Source: a virus
Strand: one strand, 5' to 3'
Length of the DNA: 27,832 nt
Virus record (IMG/VR): IMGVR_UViG_3300037485_000601
Coordinates: 1 to 27,832 of that record
Shown here: positions 14,410 to 23,332 of the stretch, piece by piece
How the letters are laid out: each line of letters begins with the position of its first letter
Position numbering within the stretch: the stretch's first letter is position 1
Notes under the pieces: model-generated
What the model was told of the DNA's origin: nothing
Database searches by the model: none
The model's input: the letters and a program-made list of their open reading frames with translations, nothing else
Program-made: the position numbers and the translations under genes

Positions 14410-15414
14410 TTAACAAACTCCTACTGATGTTACAGTTGGGAATCCTGTATAAGTTAATGTTCCGTCTTTAACACATCCTGTATATCCTGATGAGTATGCT
14501 CCGATTGTTCCACCTACAGAACTATTATTACAATCTAAACCACCCCAATAAACATCATATCCATTTGAAGTATTATTAATAAACCATTCTGTTGACTCAC
14601 AATATCCTGGTGTTGGTGATGGCGTTGGAGTTGGAGTTGGTGGTAAACCACTACATGTTGTTCCACAATTGGTTATTGTAAAGTTTGCTATGTCTGCAAA
14701 TGGGAAACCAGGTGTAATTGAACTACATAATACACATTCTGTTATAGTATAAGTTCCTGTTGAGGATACGAATACATAATAATCATCACCATTTGTTTGA
14801 CTATCAAATTTAATCCAACCAGGATCGGTTACGTTTAATGTTGCTCCACTTTGGTAAAGTGATGGTGTTGGTGTAGGGGTTGGTGGTAATGGGGTTGGTG
14901 TTGGAGTAACTGGTGTTGGTGTTGGAGTTACAGGTGGTACAATAGTACTTATTACAATATTTTGACATACGGGATATACTGATCTTTTTCCTATAAATCT
15001 AACTTCAAAATAATATGTACCATTAGTAAATTGGGATAAACCAAAGTCTGATGGTACTACCGGAATGGATCCTGTTCCTGAAAAAGATGTTGAACCTGTT
15101 GATGCGCTACTAGTTGAATATATCGTTCTCCATGGTTTAAAATATTCTTGGCCTGCCGCCATCATATGAACTGTATATATAGATACATTACCACTTTCTC
15201 TTAAGAATATTTCAGCGTTATTTTTTGACCATGTGTATGATAAACTAAATGTTAATGCTGAATAACTAACTGTGGTTGCGCTTAAACTAACTACCGTTCC
15301 ACTTACACTATTTTCATTAATATCATGAATAATATCTGTGTCGTATTCCGTTAAATCGTAGTTTGGATAAACGAAGTTTTGATTATCAATCTGTTTTATA
15401 TACTTTCTTCCCAT
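14410..15414 (-). CDS. Pro-Thr-linked, Cys-containing virion surface protein (334 aa)
   Basis: The protein has a beta-rich N-terminal domain (about 1-158), a Pro-Thr linker (160-184, PTPTPVTPTPTP and similar), a middle module of about 70 residues with C227, C230, C250 and C254, a second short linker (258-269), and a last module (271-334) with C271, C294, C314 and C334. The paired Cys suggest disulfide-stabilised or metal-binding beta modules; their specificity is unknown. No signal peptide is present, in line with a virion protein assembled inside the cell. The N-terminus MGRKYIKQ resembles that of the small neighbour at 15419. It lies between the tape measure and another Pro-Thr-linked protein, so a tail-tip or fibre component that meets the host surface is likely. 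Confidence 0.65.
   Translation of the reverse strand: MGRKYIKQIDNQNFVYPNYDLTEYDTDIIHDINENSVSGTVVSLSATTVSYSALTFSLSYTWSKNNAEIFLRESGNVSIYTVHMMAAGQEYFKPWRTIYSTSSASTGSTSFSGTGSIPVVPSDFGLSQFTNGTYYFEVRFIGKRSVYPVCQNIVISTIVPPVTPTPTPVTPTPTPLPPTPTPTPSLYQSGATLNVTDPGWIKFDSQTNGDDYYVFVSSTGTYTITECVLCSSITPGFPFADIANFTITNCGTTCSGLPPTPTPTPSPTPGYCESTEWFINNTSNGYDVYWGGLDCNNSSVGGTIGAYSSGYTGCVKDGTLTYTGFPTVTSVGVC
14863..14937 (-). repeat. Pro-Thr linker repeat in the 334-aa protein
   Basis: About 25 codons alternate Pro and Thr, from units close to GGTGTTGGAGTT on the plus strand. A shorter copy lies at 14608-14643. The same units occur in two neighbouring genes. Confidence 0.85.
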
Positions 15415-15418
15415 ATTA

Positions 15419-15670
15419 TTAAATTGTGTTTCCGGTTAAAGATGAATATTCGTTATCCCAAGCCTCAACTATGTTATTAATTTCTCTACTATTAAATATA
15501 AGATTGTTGGTCATTGTATTGTGAAATTCAGGTGTTTCACCTATCCAACTAATAATAAATAATGATTTATCAAAGTTGTATCTTAATGTTTCTTCTGAAT
15601 CCTGTAGGATTTGTGTAAAATCTACTTTATTTAATTCTGAAGTTTGTTGTATTGTATATTTTCTTTCCAT
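15419..15670 (-). CDS. Small virion-operon protein (83 aa)
   Basis: The 83-residue product begins [20 protein letters not shown] and has an aromatic middle (TLRYNFDKSLFIISWIGETP). No domain is recognised. Its start overlaps the stop of the LamG-type gene by one base (TAATG), so it is translationally coupled to it, and it is followed after 4 nt by the 334-residue Pro-Thr protein, whose N-terminus (MGRKYIKQ) is similar. It may be a small assembly factor or adaptor for these surface proteins; this rests on position only. Confidence 0.6.
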   Translation of the reverse strand: MERKYTIQQTSELNKVDFTQILQDSEETLRYNFDKSLFIISWIGETPEFHNTMTNNLIFNSREINNIVEAWDNEYSSLTGNTI

Positions 15671-17418
15671 TATGAATATCTATATGTTGTGTAATATGTG
15701 TACAAATCACTTATTTGTGTTGAGTTTAATAGGGTATTATATGCTTGGATATTGTATAATCTACCATCTAAGAAATTAACACCGTCAGAAGAACCCAATT
15801 GAATAAATCTATTAGTTGGTTGTAGAACATTAACATTAGTTAATGATGATACTAATGTTTGATTTAATGTACCATTCAAATAAATCTTTGTAGTTTTAGT
15901 AGATGCCTCCCAAGTAACTGTTAAATTATATGTTGTACCTGTATTAATTGTTACCGCAGATAATGATGTTACTAAATCTTGATTTATGGTATTTCTTATT
16001 TGTCCGTCTAATACTCCTGCGTTAATCTGCCATACCCATATATAATCAGGATTTAACCAAAAATTAAATAGTCTTTGAACACCTGTTGATTTATTTGTGT
16101 TAAACCACATACTCCAAGTAAATGTAGAACCAACAGTAATTGTTGGAGTACTAGTTACATTCATATAATCATTAACACCATCAAACGCAAAATAACCACC
16201 ATTTGAACTACTAAATGTAGGACCAAATATAAATCCTATTGGTGCGGTTGTATAACCTGACCAATTTGATATATCATTCCAATTACCACCTGAATAAGAT
16301 GTTGAGTTACCAGCATCTAATTGTAATATATTACCAGCAGGTATTGGTGGTGTAGGAGTAGGCGTTGGAGTAGGTGTTGGTGTTGCTGTTGGCGTAGGAC
16401 TCGGAGTTGGAGTTGCTGTTGGCGTAGGTGTGGCAGTTGGTGTTGGTGTAGGAGTAGGAGTACTTGTTGGTGTAGGAGTAGGAGTACTTGTTGGTGTAGG
16501 GGTAGGAGTACCTGTAGGAGTAGGCGTGGGGGTTGGTGTTCCTGTTGGTGTAGGAGTTGGGACAGGTGGATTTAATCTATCAATTATCAATTCATTTGAA
16601 ATAACAAATGTTGGTGTAATAATTTCACAATAAGTTAAAAATCTTAAATATATATAACGTTCAGATGCGTCATAAACAGGTCCAAAAAAATCACTAAAAA
16701 CAAAAGTTTGTTGTGGTGGTAAATTTTGTGGCATAACATCTAACCACATTCCACTATTTTGATTCCTGTATTGACCAAAAACACTCATACTACCACTTGG
16801 AGGAGTAAATCCACTATAAACATTGGCCCAATAAGGTCCTAAATCCATGTCAACAGATATATCTGAATTTACATATCTACCAGAATTATAAGTAACATTT
16901 GTTGTAATTAAATTACTAACCGTTAAAGTAGGACAAGGTGGTGCTGTTGGTGTAGGAGTAGGAGTAGGTGTTCCTGTTGGAGTTGGTGTTGGTGTGGCCG
17001 TCGGTGTTGGAGTAGGAATAGAAATTTCATTACTAACTACATATTCAAAATTATAACTATTTGAATTACCTGTAACCGTAAAAGTTACACCTGTTGTAGA
17101 ACCAGAAGTTACATAACTTTGTTTTATACCCATGTCACCATTCTCATCATCACGAGTATAATCCAATCTGTTTACAGTTAGATATTCGTTTGAATCAAAA
17201 GTTCTTGCTACACTAACGGTATCACCAATATTTAAAAATGTTGAATATAGATTATCAATATTTGTAAATTGTCTTTTTGTTATACGATTATTTTTTATTA
17301 CTTGTATATAAGGTGAACCAAAATCATATGGTAATTCATTGAACGTAACTATTAATGAACCAGAACTTAATTGTGGTTGTGTTATTCCCGATAATTGTAT
17401 AATGTCTCTTTGTGGCAT
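15670..17418 (-). CDS. Tail adhesin with Pro-Thr linkers and a LamG-like domain
   Basis: The 582-residue protein has four parts. Residues 1-134 are a beta-rich domain probably used to attach to the virion ([20 protein letters not shown]). A linker of 27 residues (135-161) follows. A second beta domain (162-283) has [21 protein letters not shown] long Pro-Thr linker (284-360) leads to a C-terminal concanavalin/LamG-like domain (361-582) with [43 protein letters not shown] and [20 protein letters not shown], the standard strand order of LamG_3-type sugar-binding modules. The likely role is binding host surface glycans. The linkers probably set reach and flexibility. The domain call is confident; the ligand is unknown. 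Confidence 0.8.
   Translation of the reverse strand: MPQRDIIQLSGITQPQLSSGSLIVTFNELPYDFGSPYIQVIKNNRITKRQFTNIDNLYSTFLNIGDTVSVARTFDSNEYLTVNRLDYTRDDENGDMGIKQSYVTSGSTTGVTFTVTGNSNSYNFEYVVSNEISIPTPTPTATPTPTPTGTPTPTPTPTAPPCPTLTVSNLITTNVTYNSGRYVNSDISVDMDLGPYWANVYSGFTPPSGSMSVFGQYRNQNSGMWLDVMPQNLPPQQTFVFSDFFGPVYDASERYIYLRFLTYCEIITPTFVISNELIIDRLNPPVPTPTPTGTPTPTPTPTGTPTPTPTSTPTPTPTSTPTPTPTPTATPTPTATPTPSPTPTATPTPTPTPTPTPPIPAGNILQLDAGNSTSYSGGNWNDISNWSGYTTAPIGFIFGPTFSSSNGGYFAFDGVNDYMNVTSTPTITVGSTFTWSMWFNTNKSTGVQRLFNFWLNPDYIWVWQINAGVLDGQIRNTINQDLVTSLSAVTINTGTTYNLTVTWEASTKTTKIYLNGTLNQTLVSSLTNVNVLQPTNRFIQLGSSDGVNFLDGRLYNIQAYNTLLNSTQISDLYTYYTTYRYS
16339..16569 (-). repeat. Long Pro-Thr linker repeat in the LamG-type gene
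   Basis: About 77 codons of Pro-Thr with occasional Gly, Ala and Ser at regular places, made of degenerate GGTGTTGGAGTA-like hexamer units on the plus strand. A shorter copy is at 16936-17016. Such DNA can gain and lose units and can recombine with the copies at 14863 and 18433. Confidence 0.9.
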
Positions 17419-17432
17419 AATTTATTAATTTT

Positions 17433-20400
17433 TTATCTACCTATTACTACCCAACGTGGAATACAAGTTTGTGTTATTTCTGTAAAACTACTTGAACCAA
17501 AATTTTGATTCAACCATAATTTATAATCGTCACTAGTTGCTGCCATAATTCTACCATCACTACCAACATCACCTCCACTAAAGTTATAAGATGCGCCAGA
17601 TTCAACTAAGGTCCATGAAACACCATAATTATTTGATACCCATATATTACCAGATGGTGCTCCAAATGCGGTAGAACTTGTAACCATCATATATTGACCA
17701 TCATCTGACATATTACAACTTGTTAATGATAATCCCACCATTGATGGAATTAGAGTAAATGTTGTACCTGAATTTGATGATATATAAACAGATTGATCCT
17801 CTACAAAATTAAGACCTGAGTTAACACTTTTTGCTGCCAATATATATTTTGTATCATCAGACATTACTGCGTCATACCAATAACCTTCACCACCACCTGT
17901 TATGTTTTGAACTGATGAACCTGATGACATACATATTTTAAGATAATCACTTATACCTTCACCAAAATTACTATTATAAACAAATAACATTGGGAATCCA
18001 GTTGATGTTACATAATTCCTACCAATTATTCTATTACTAATACTTGAACCAGATAATAAACTAAATGTATTTCCTGAATTATATGAAATATAGGCTCCAT
18101 TATCAACATTGGCAGAACCTCCACAAATTGAAAGAATTTGTCCGTCTTGTGAACAACTACCTTTAGTAAATCCAACAATTGGTAAATTTGATGTTATAGT
18201 TGACCAAGTTGAACCTATATTTGTTGATCTATATACATTACCAGAAGTAAATGTATATATTAATGTTGCCCCTTGACTTAAATCACCATCAATTAAACGT
18301 TCTGATGCTGATGGTCTTGTTATTGTATTAAATGTATTACCACTATCAATAGATAGTTTTAATATATAACATTCTGAACCTACTGGTGTAGTTTGATATA
18401 AATCTAACAATATATTACTACTACCAATAATTGGTAATGGTGTAGGTGTTGGTGTTACAGTTGGAGTTGGTGTTGGAGATCCTGGTGTTGGAGTTGGAGT
18501 AGGTGTAGGAGTTGTAACCAAACATTGACCGTAGTTAATGGATGAACCAGTTCTTATACCCCATGTTGATGCTGTACTATAAAATTCTGAACAGTTATTA
18601 AATAAGTTTGTACCTTGTCTTGTTGAACCACTATTCATCCAAAAGGTTGGCATGTTATATTGGAACGGTCCGTACTGTTCATTATATATATAATTGTGTA
18701 ATGTGTCATTACTCCAATCTGAACCTGTTGAGTTGTAAGTATCCTCATCAACCTCATACATAGTATAAGGACAATAGACTTCCTCAGAGAAGTTTATTAC
18801 GAATTTGAATGATGATGTAAAACCTGTTGTTTGACCCGTTAAAGACCCCACAGAATGGTCGTAATATACTGACCAACCATAATTAGTGTCCAATATATTT
18901 GGGTTCGTAAAATCGGTCTTAAATTTGAATGTACAGTTATTTAAACCATCACAATAATCATACATGAAGTATCTTGTTGGATACTGATTAACATCTCCGT
19001 TAAATTGAATTAATTCAACATTGGTTAATTCTCTATTTGTAAGATTAAATTGAGATATTTTGGATACAACGAAGTATTGTTCGTTAATCTTAATTGCGTC
19101 TTCAGGTTTTAAATATTTTACATCGGCATAACTTAAATCAAAGTTACCCGTCAATACCCTTGTATTAGGGTTATATAAGTTTGAAATTCTATTTTGATAG
19201 AATGTTGAATATGCGTCGTTTTCTGTATAGGTGTTGAATGTTTCTACACCAATTGTGTCTGTTGGGAACTCTGAGTTAAATAAAAGACATAAACTATCGT
19301 TATTAATCTTATTTTGGTCAGCAAGTCCCATCGGCATGGTATGACTAATCACAGGAATACGGTCAAATTGACTATATGTTGAACCAGATGTATTAGAAAC
19401 ATAGGTCTGATATGTCTTATAGAAGTTGGCTGCGTTGTAGTTTTCACCCACAATATCTAAGAATGGATTGAAACAACCCAACCAAAACATCAATTTAGGT
19501 TTAGTTTTAACACCTTTATACTGCCAACTTACCTTAGAACTAGTTTGATCTGTCTGTTCATTACTTGAACCTACATAATTTATACCTAATGGAAGACTAA
19601 TATTACCATTATTTGTTGTACCAGAGGTATCCCATTTACGAATTATCTCAGGACCGAATATCGTTTCAATCTTTTTATTATTTGATTTGAATGATGTAGG
19701 ACCATAAAAATTATTAATACCATATATACGATTAGTATTTGCGAAGAATTGTTTATTTCCCTCATCATTATCTTGACCATCAGTAAATGTTATCTCACTT
19801 TCAATAAAGTTTAGTGCTGGTTGAACCGTAAATCCTTTGTCATAACTAATCTTATCTGACCAGTTATGAACTGTACCACTACCTATGAAAAAATCATATG
19901 GTTCAATACGAATCACAGATGGTTCATAAGGGTCAGGAACAAGGACTAAATTGAACTTCTTTGCTACGGACGATAGAATGTCTATCTGTTTAATATTGGA
20001 GTCTATAACAAGGTTAAAATCAACATAATCACCATCCACAAAGTTAACACTACTACCAACAGGAACAGGAAGATATTTTAATGAACCAGTTGCTGTTGCT
20101 GTGCTCAAAGATTCACCTGAAACAAATGTTGAACCTAAATCAAAAGTTAAACCTGATGTTCCATAAGGAATTGTTGCGTCAAAAGTATAATACAAATAAT
20201 TCATTCTTATGTTGATGTCATCTGAACAAAAACATGGAATACCTGTACCTAATTTACAAACAACTGCGTATTGTTTATCGTTTAAATCTAAAAAGAAAAC
20301 ATCCACACCTTCTAAAGGTAATGTTTGAATTGAGTTTACCTTGAATGAGAACTTTGTTTCTTCAGAACTAAAATATCCGTACAGATATAAACTCTTCATC

Positions 20401-21227
20401 CATGGTGTATTGAAAAAGTCTGACGATATTTGATAACCATGTGTCTTAAATATCAATTGTAATAATCCCCAAACACTTAATGCTGGTTTTAATTGATTGT
20501 CATAAGGTCCTTGTGTTGGACTATTAATTCTAAATTGTTGAACACCTGCGGAATATGCTGCTCCCAAAGAGGCATAAGAATTAAGGGGACCTGTTGAAGT
20601 ATATAATCTCGTTCTTTCAAGTATTGTTCCACCTGAAAAGTTAACAGTATCACCCGTATATAGATACCCATTATGAACAATCGGGTAGAAATATAGATAT
20701 GGTTTTTCATCATCTATTGCGAAGTTTGTATAGTTGAACGCCTCCGTAACGTTATTTAAACTAAATTCATGATTAAATTCAAAATCAGAATCAGAAAAAT
20801 TCAAATCTTTTAATAAATTATTACCAATCGTACCGTATAAATCTGCTACAGTTGAGAATAAAGTAACGTCATACTCCACTTTTGAATTAAGAATATTAAT
20901 CTTATTCAATTTCATGTATCCTGTGAAATAAGGTTCATCATTTATTAATACCCAACATGGTACACGAGTAGTTGCGTCAAAGTAATATCCAACAGTATCT
21001 ACATTAAAATAACTTTCAAAGAATGTGTTATTTGTTTTAGAACCTGGCAATAAAACTCCTACTGAAAAATCTGAATTTCTTTTTCCTATATCTCCTAACT
21101 CAGCAAAAGATTTATTGATTGATAATGGGATACTACTGTATATATCCAAAGTTTGATATAGGGTTTGACCCGATATTGAACCTGGAACATTTGTCTGTAC
21201 TTTTAATGTTGTTTGTTGTTGTGACAT
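17433..21227 (-). CDS. Tail-tip protein with Pro-Thr linker and BNR/Asp-box propeller
   Basis: In this 1264-residue protein, residues 1 to about 900 look like a baseplate/tail-tip protein of Bacteroidota phages (QTLDIYSSIPLSINKSFAEL and CWVLINDEPYFTGYMKLNKI near the N-terminus, with SLPLGINYVGSSN and TRVLTGNFDLSYADVKYLKP later). A Pro-Thr linker (about 905-932) leads to a C-terminal domain with at least six sialidase/BNR-like repeats. Visible Asp-box-type cores include SIDSGNTF, STNIGSTW, SYNSGNTF, SSNSGTTF and SNNYGVSW. Such repeats form beta-propellers that bind or cut glycans. No sialidase Arg triad can be assigned by eye, so binding is the safer call. A propeller attached by a linker to the tail tip suggests host receptor recognition. 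Confidence 0.75.
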   Translation of the reverse strand: MSQQQTTLKVQTNVPGSISGQTLYQTLDIYSSIPLSINKSFAELGDIGKRNSDFSVGVLLPGSKTNNTFFESYFNVDTVGYYFDATTRVPCWVLINDEPYFTGYMKLNKINILNSKVEYDVTLFSTVADLYGTIGNNLLKDLNFSDSDFEFNHEFSLNNVTEAFNYTNFAIDDEKPYLYFYPIVHNGYLYTGDTVNFSGGTILERTRLYTSTGPLNSYASLGAAYSAGVQQFRINSPTQGPYDNQLKPALSVWGLLQLIFKTHGYQISSDFFNTPWMKSLYLYGYFSSEETKFSFKVNSIQTLPLEGVDVFFLDLNDKQYAVVCKLGTGIPCFCSDDINIRMNYLYYTFDATIPYGTSGLTFDLGSTFVSGESLSTATATGSLKYLPVPVGSSVNFVDGDYVDFNLVIDSNIKQIDILSSVAKKFNLVLVPDPYEPSVIRIEPYDFFIGSGTVHNWSDKISYDKGFTVQPALNFIESEITFTDGQDNDEGNKQFFANTNRIYGINNFYGPTSFKSNNKKIETIFGPEIIRKWDTSGTTNNGNISLPLGINYVGSSNEQTDQTSSKVSWQYKGVKTKPKLMFWLGCFNPFLDIVGENYNAANFYKTYQTYVSNTSGSTYSQFDRIPVISHTMPMGLADQNKINNDSLCLLFNSEFPTDTIGVETFNTYTENDAYSTFYQNRISNLYNPNTRVLTGNFDLSYADVKYLKPEDAIKINEQYFVVSKISQFNLTNRELTNVELIQFNGDVNQYPTRYFMYDYCDGLNNCTFKFKTDFTNPNILDTNYGWSVYYDHSVGSLTGQTTGFTSSFKFVINFSEEVYCPYTMYEVDEDTYNSTGSDWSNDTLHNYIYNEQYGPFQYNMPTFWMNSGSTRQGTNLFNNCSEFYSTASTWGIRTGSSINYGQCLVTTPTPTPTPTPGSPTPTPTVTPTPTPLPIIGSSNILLDLYQTTPVGSECYILKLSIDSGNTFNTITRPSASERLIDGDLSQGATLIYTFTSGNVYRSTNIGSTWSTITSNLPIVGFTKGSCSQDGQILSICGGSANVDNGAYISYNSGNTFSLLSGSSISNRIIGRNYVTSTGFPMLFVYNSNFGEGISDYLKICMSSGSSVQNITGGGEGYWYDAVMSDDTKYILAAKSVNSGLNFVEDQSVYISSNSGTTFTLIPSMVGLSLTSCNMSDDGQYMMVTSSTAFGAPSGNIWVSNNYGVSWTLVESGASYNFSGGDVGSDGRIMAATSDDYKLWLNQNFGSSSFTEITQTCIPRWVVIGR
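18433..18514 (-). repeat. Pro-Thr linker repeat in the tail-tip gene
   Basis: A linker of about 27 codons, [17 protein letters not shown] in part, encoded by the same hexamer family as in the two downstream adhesin genes. It joins the conserved tail part to the propeller. Confidence 0.88.
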
Positions 21228-21228
21228 A

Positions 21229-22809
21229 TTAGAAACCTCTATTTACGAAAGTTGTCTGTGCTGACTTTAATGTTATTCTATATTTGTTCAACTTCTTATG
21301 TTTTTTAGTAATATGATCAACTTCTGTTGATATTACTTGTACTGGTGTTAAGTCTTTATATATTTTATCTTGTCTATCTAATGGTGATACGAAATCGTTC
21401 TTCATGATATAGACTTGTGGTGATGTAAATAAACCCTCAATCCAATGTGCTTTAGGTAAGTTAAGATATTCACTTTCAAGAACAATCTCAGTACTTACGT
21501 CTGACGCAAATGTCTTTAAAGAACGACCAACATTTCTGTCAGGTGTTTGTAAATCAGTTGCGTAATATCTACTATCATATGTTTGTGCTGCTATTTTACT
21601 TGTGTCTTGTCTAAAAGATGTAAATGTATAATAATCATATCCACCTCTTTGATTCAACCATACCAATCTTGTGTTTTCTGGTTGACAATTATTGTATAGA
21701 TAAAAATAGAACGATTCCGATACTGGTCCTAATGGTCCAAGAATTTGTCTATCTGATTTATTAGTTGGCCATGCATAACATAATTGTACCCTATAATATG
21801 CCACTTGTGACCAGTCTATCGTTGCGAACAAATTATCTATATCTTTTGGACCACATGGTAAAGAGAATATTTGAAGTGTATCTTCAAAGTCTGTAGGTGA
21901 TTCGTATGTTGTACCACTGAAATTTAATTCTTGATTAAAATAATCTACTTGGTTATTGTTCTCATCATAAAATTCAAATACAGCATAGTCAGCTTCAATT
22001 ACTTGTCTATCACCAGTTTGTCCATTTAAATAGAATAATACATAATTTTCTTCTTCTTGTATATACTGAATCCTTGGTGCCTCAGTTAAAAATCTTGAGG
22101 TTTCTGATTGTTCAGGAACCGTTGGATAGTCCATTAAGAACTGAGACATCGGTGATAATCTTCTGTATATATCAAGTGCGTTAATAGTTGTACCAGTTCC
22201 AATTACAGTACCTATTTCTTGGTCAAAGTTTGGAAGGTAATACTTCTCATCCATTTGGAATATACCTCCCACATAATCAAAGTATGCCCCCGTATTTGTG
22301 AAACCTGATGGAACAAATGATGTGTCAGAGTTACATGCTGGTATATCTGTAAAGTGATTTATTGGTCTATTAGGTGACGTAACATATTCATTAACTGTTG
22401 TATTACCCGAAATAAATGTATAACCAAATTTATATGCCGCTCTAACAGAGTTTGGATATGGATTATTAAGATTAATTTGAGTTGTTGTATTATACCAATT
22501 GTTTAACCAATAGTATTGATAATGTTCTGCTTGAACATAATTTGACATGTAGTCATATGGTCTTACATTGAAATTATAATAATATGTTGAACCTGATTGT
22601 GATACCTGATATGGAATAACAGACATACGACCAACTACAGTATTATCTTGATACAAATCAACATTTAATTTCATGGATGACACATAGGTATCACCAGTTA
22701 AAACAACTTCATATGTTCCACCTCTTTGGTAAACCATATCAGTACTTCTACGAAGTTGTGAATTATTATTTAAACCGTTACTATATAACGATGGATAACC
22801 AAATGTCAT
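21229..22809 (-). CDS. Tail/baseplate structural protein (526 aa)
   Basis: The 526-residue protein is beta-rich throughout and opens with FGYPSLYSNGLNNNSQLRRS. It has conserved-looking segments NCQPENTRLVWLNQRGGYDY with YTFTSFRQDT (about 379-408), then EGLFTSPQVYIMKN and ITLKSAQTTFVNRGF at the end. I recognise the WLNQRGGYDYYTF pattern as part of a tail protein family next to the large tail-tip protein in Bacteroidota phages, probably a distal-tail or baseplate component. Spacing is one base to the next gene, and the start overlaps the previous gene by ATGA, so the three are coupled. The exact function is not known. Confidence 0.7.
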   Translation of the reverse strand: MTFGYPSLYSNGLNNNSQLRRSTDMVYQRGGTYEVVLTGDTYVSSMKLNVDLYQDNTVVGRMSVIPYQVSQSGSTYYYNFNVRPYDYMSNYVQAEHYQYYWLNNWYNTTTQINLNNPYPNSVRAAYKFGYTFISGNTTVNEYVTSPNRPINHFTDIPACNSDTSFVPSGFTNTGAYFDYVGGIFQMDEKYYLPNFDQEIGTVIGTGTTINALDIYRRLSPMSQFLMDYPTVPEQSETSRFLTEAPRIQYIQEEENYVLFYLNGQTGDRQVIEADYAVFEFYDENNNQVDYFNQELNFSGTTYESPTDFEDTLQIFSLPCGPKDIDNLFATIDWSQVAYYRVQLCYAWPTNKSDRQILGPLGPVSESFYFYLYNNCQPENTRLVWLNQRGGYDYYTFTSFRQDTSKIAAQTYDSRYYATDLQTPDRNVGRSLKTFASDVSTEIVLESEYLNLPKAHWIEGLFTSPQVYIMKNDFVSPLDRQDKIYKDLTPVQVISTEVDHITKKHKKLNKYRITLKSAQTTFVNRGF

Positions 22810-23330
22810 ATTCCTTCAATTAATTTTACTAAATCATTCATGGTTGCCTCAGCAATCAATTCTGTTATTCTTGGGTCTTTATATATTTTTTCTAATGATA
22901 TTTCCCAAAAGTTCTTAGGTTGGTTGTAATAACCAAACGCTTTCATACTACGTCTAATCACATATGCCACACTCTTAACATTCTTCTCATTCTTTGGGAG
23001 ATACCTACCCGTTTTCATATCTCTAATTCTAAAACTTTTTTTGTTCATAATCCACTCCTCAATCACACCCTTTGCCACATTACCTGGTCCTCTATCATTT
23101 GCTAACCAATATGCGTATGTATTAATCATTGGTTTACCTAATGCGAACAATTGAATTACTTGTATTCCCTGTTTGTTTGGACCTGTCTTTGCTTTAACAC
23201 TATTACGTAAGTTACCTGTTGCTACTCTATTCGTTTTACCCTTTTGATAACGTCCATATATATAAACCTTATCAGATAAACTTTCCTTAACAATCTCCTC
23301 AATAATTGGTGCTAATAAATTTAAGTCCAT
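22806..23330 (-). CDS. Tail-completion / neck protein (HK97 gp10-like)
   Basis: The 174-residue protein begins MDLNLLAPIIEEIVKESLSD and contains ATGNLRNSVKAKTG (37-50) and NTYAYWLANDRGPG. This pattern, a basic loop after an N-terminal helix followed by a Y-W-L-x-x-D/G-R/T-G-P-G turn, is typical of gp10-type neck and tail-completion proteins that join head and tail. The C-terminal half is helical. It lies 17 kb from the portal and connector, an unusual split for this gene class. It overlaps the 526-residue tail gene by ATGA and follows the fibre gene after 2 nt. Confidence 0.7.
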   Translation of the reverse strand: MDLNLLAPIIEEIVKESLSDKVYIYGRYQKGKTNRVATGNLRNSVKAKTGPNKQGIQVIQLFALGKPMINTYAYWLANDRGPGNVAKGVIEEWIMNKKSFRIRDMKTGRYLPKNEKNVKSVAYVIRRSMKAFGYYNQPKNFWEISLEKIYKDPRITELIAEATMNDLVKLIEGI

Positions 23331-23332
23331 GA

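Noticed and set aside
16430-16633. Plus-strand frame made of Val-Gly repeats
   Set aside because: It is the complement of the Pro-Thr linker coding repeat and has no independent support.
14410-17418. Possible diversity-generating retroelement acting on the adhesin genes
   Set aside because: No reverse transcriptase gene and no adenine-biased template/variable repeat pair is visible in the window.
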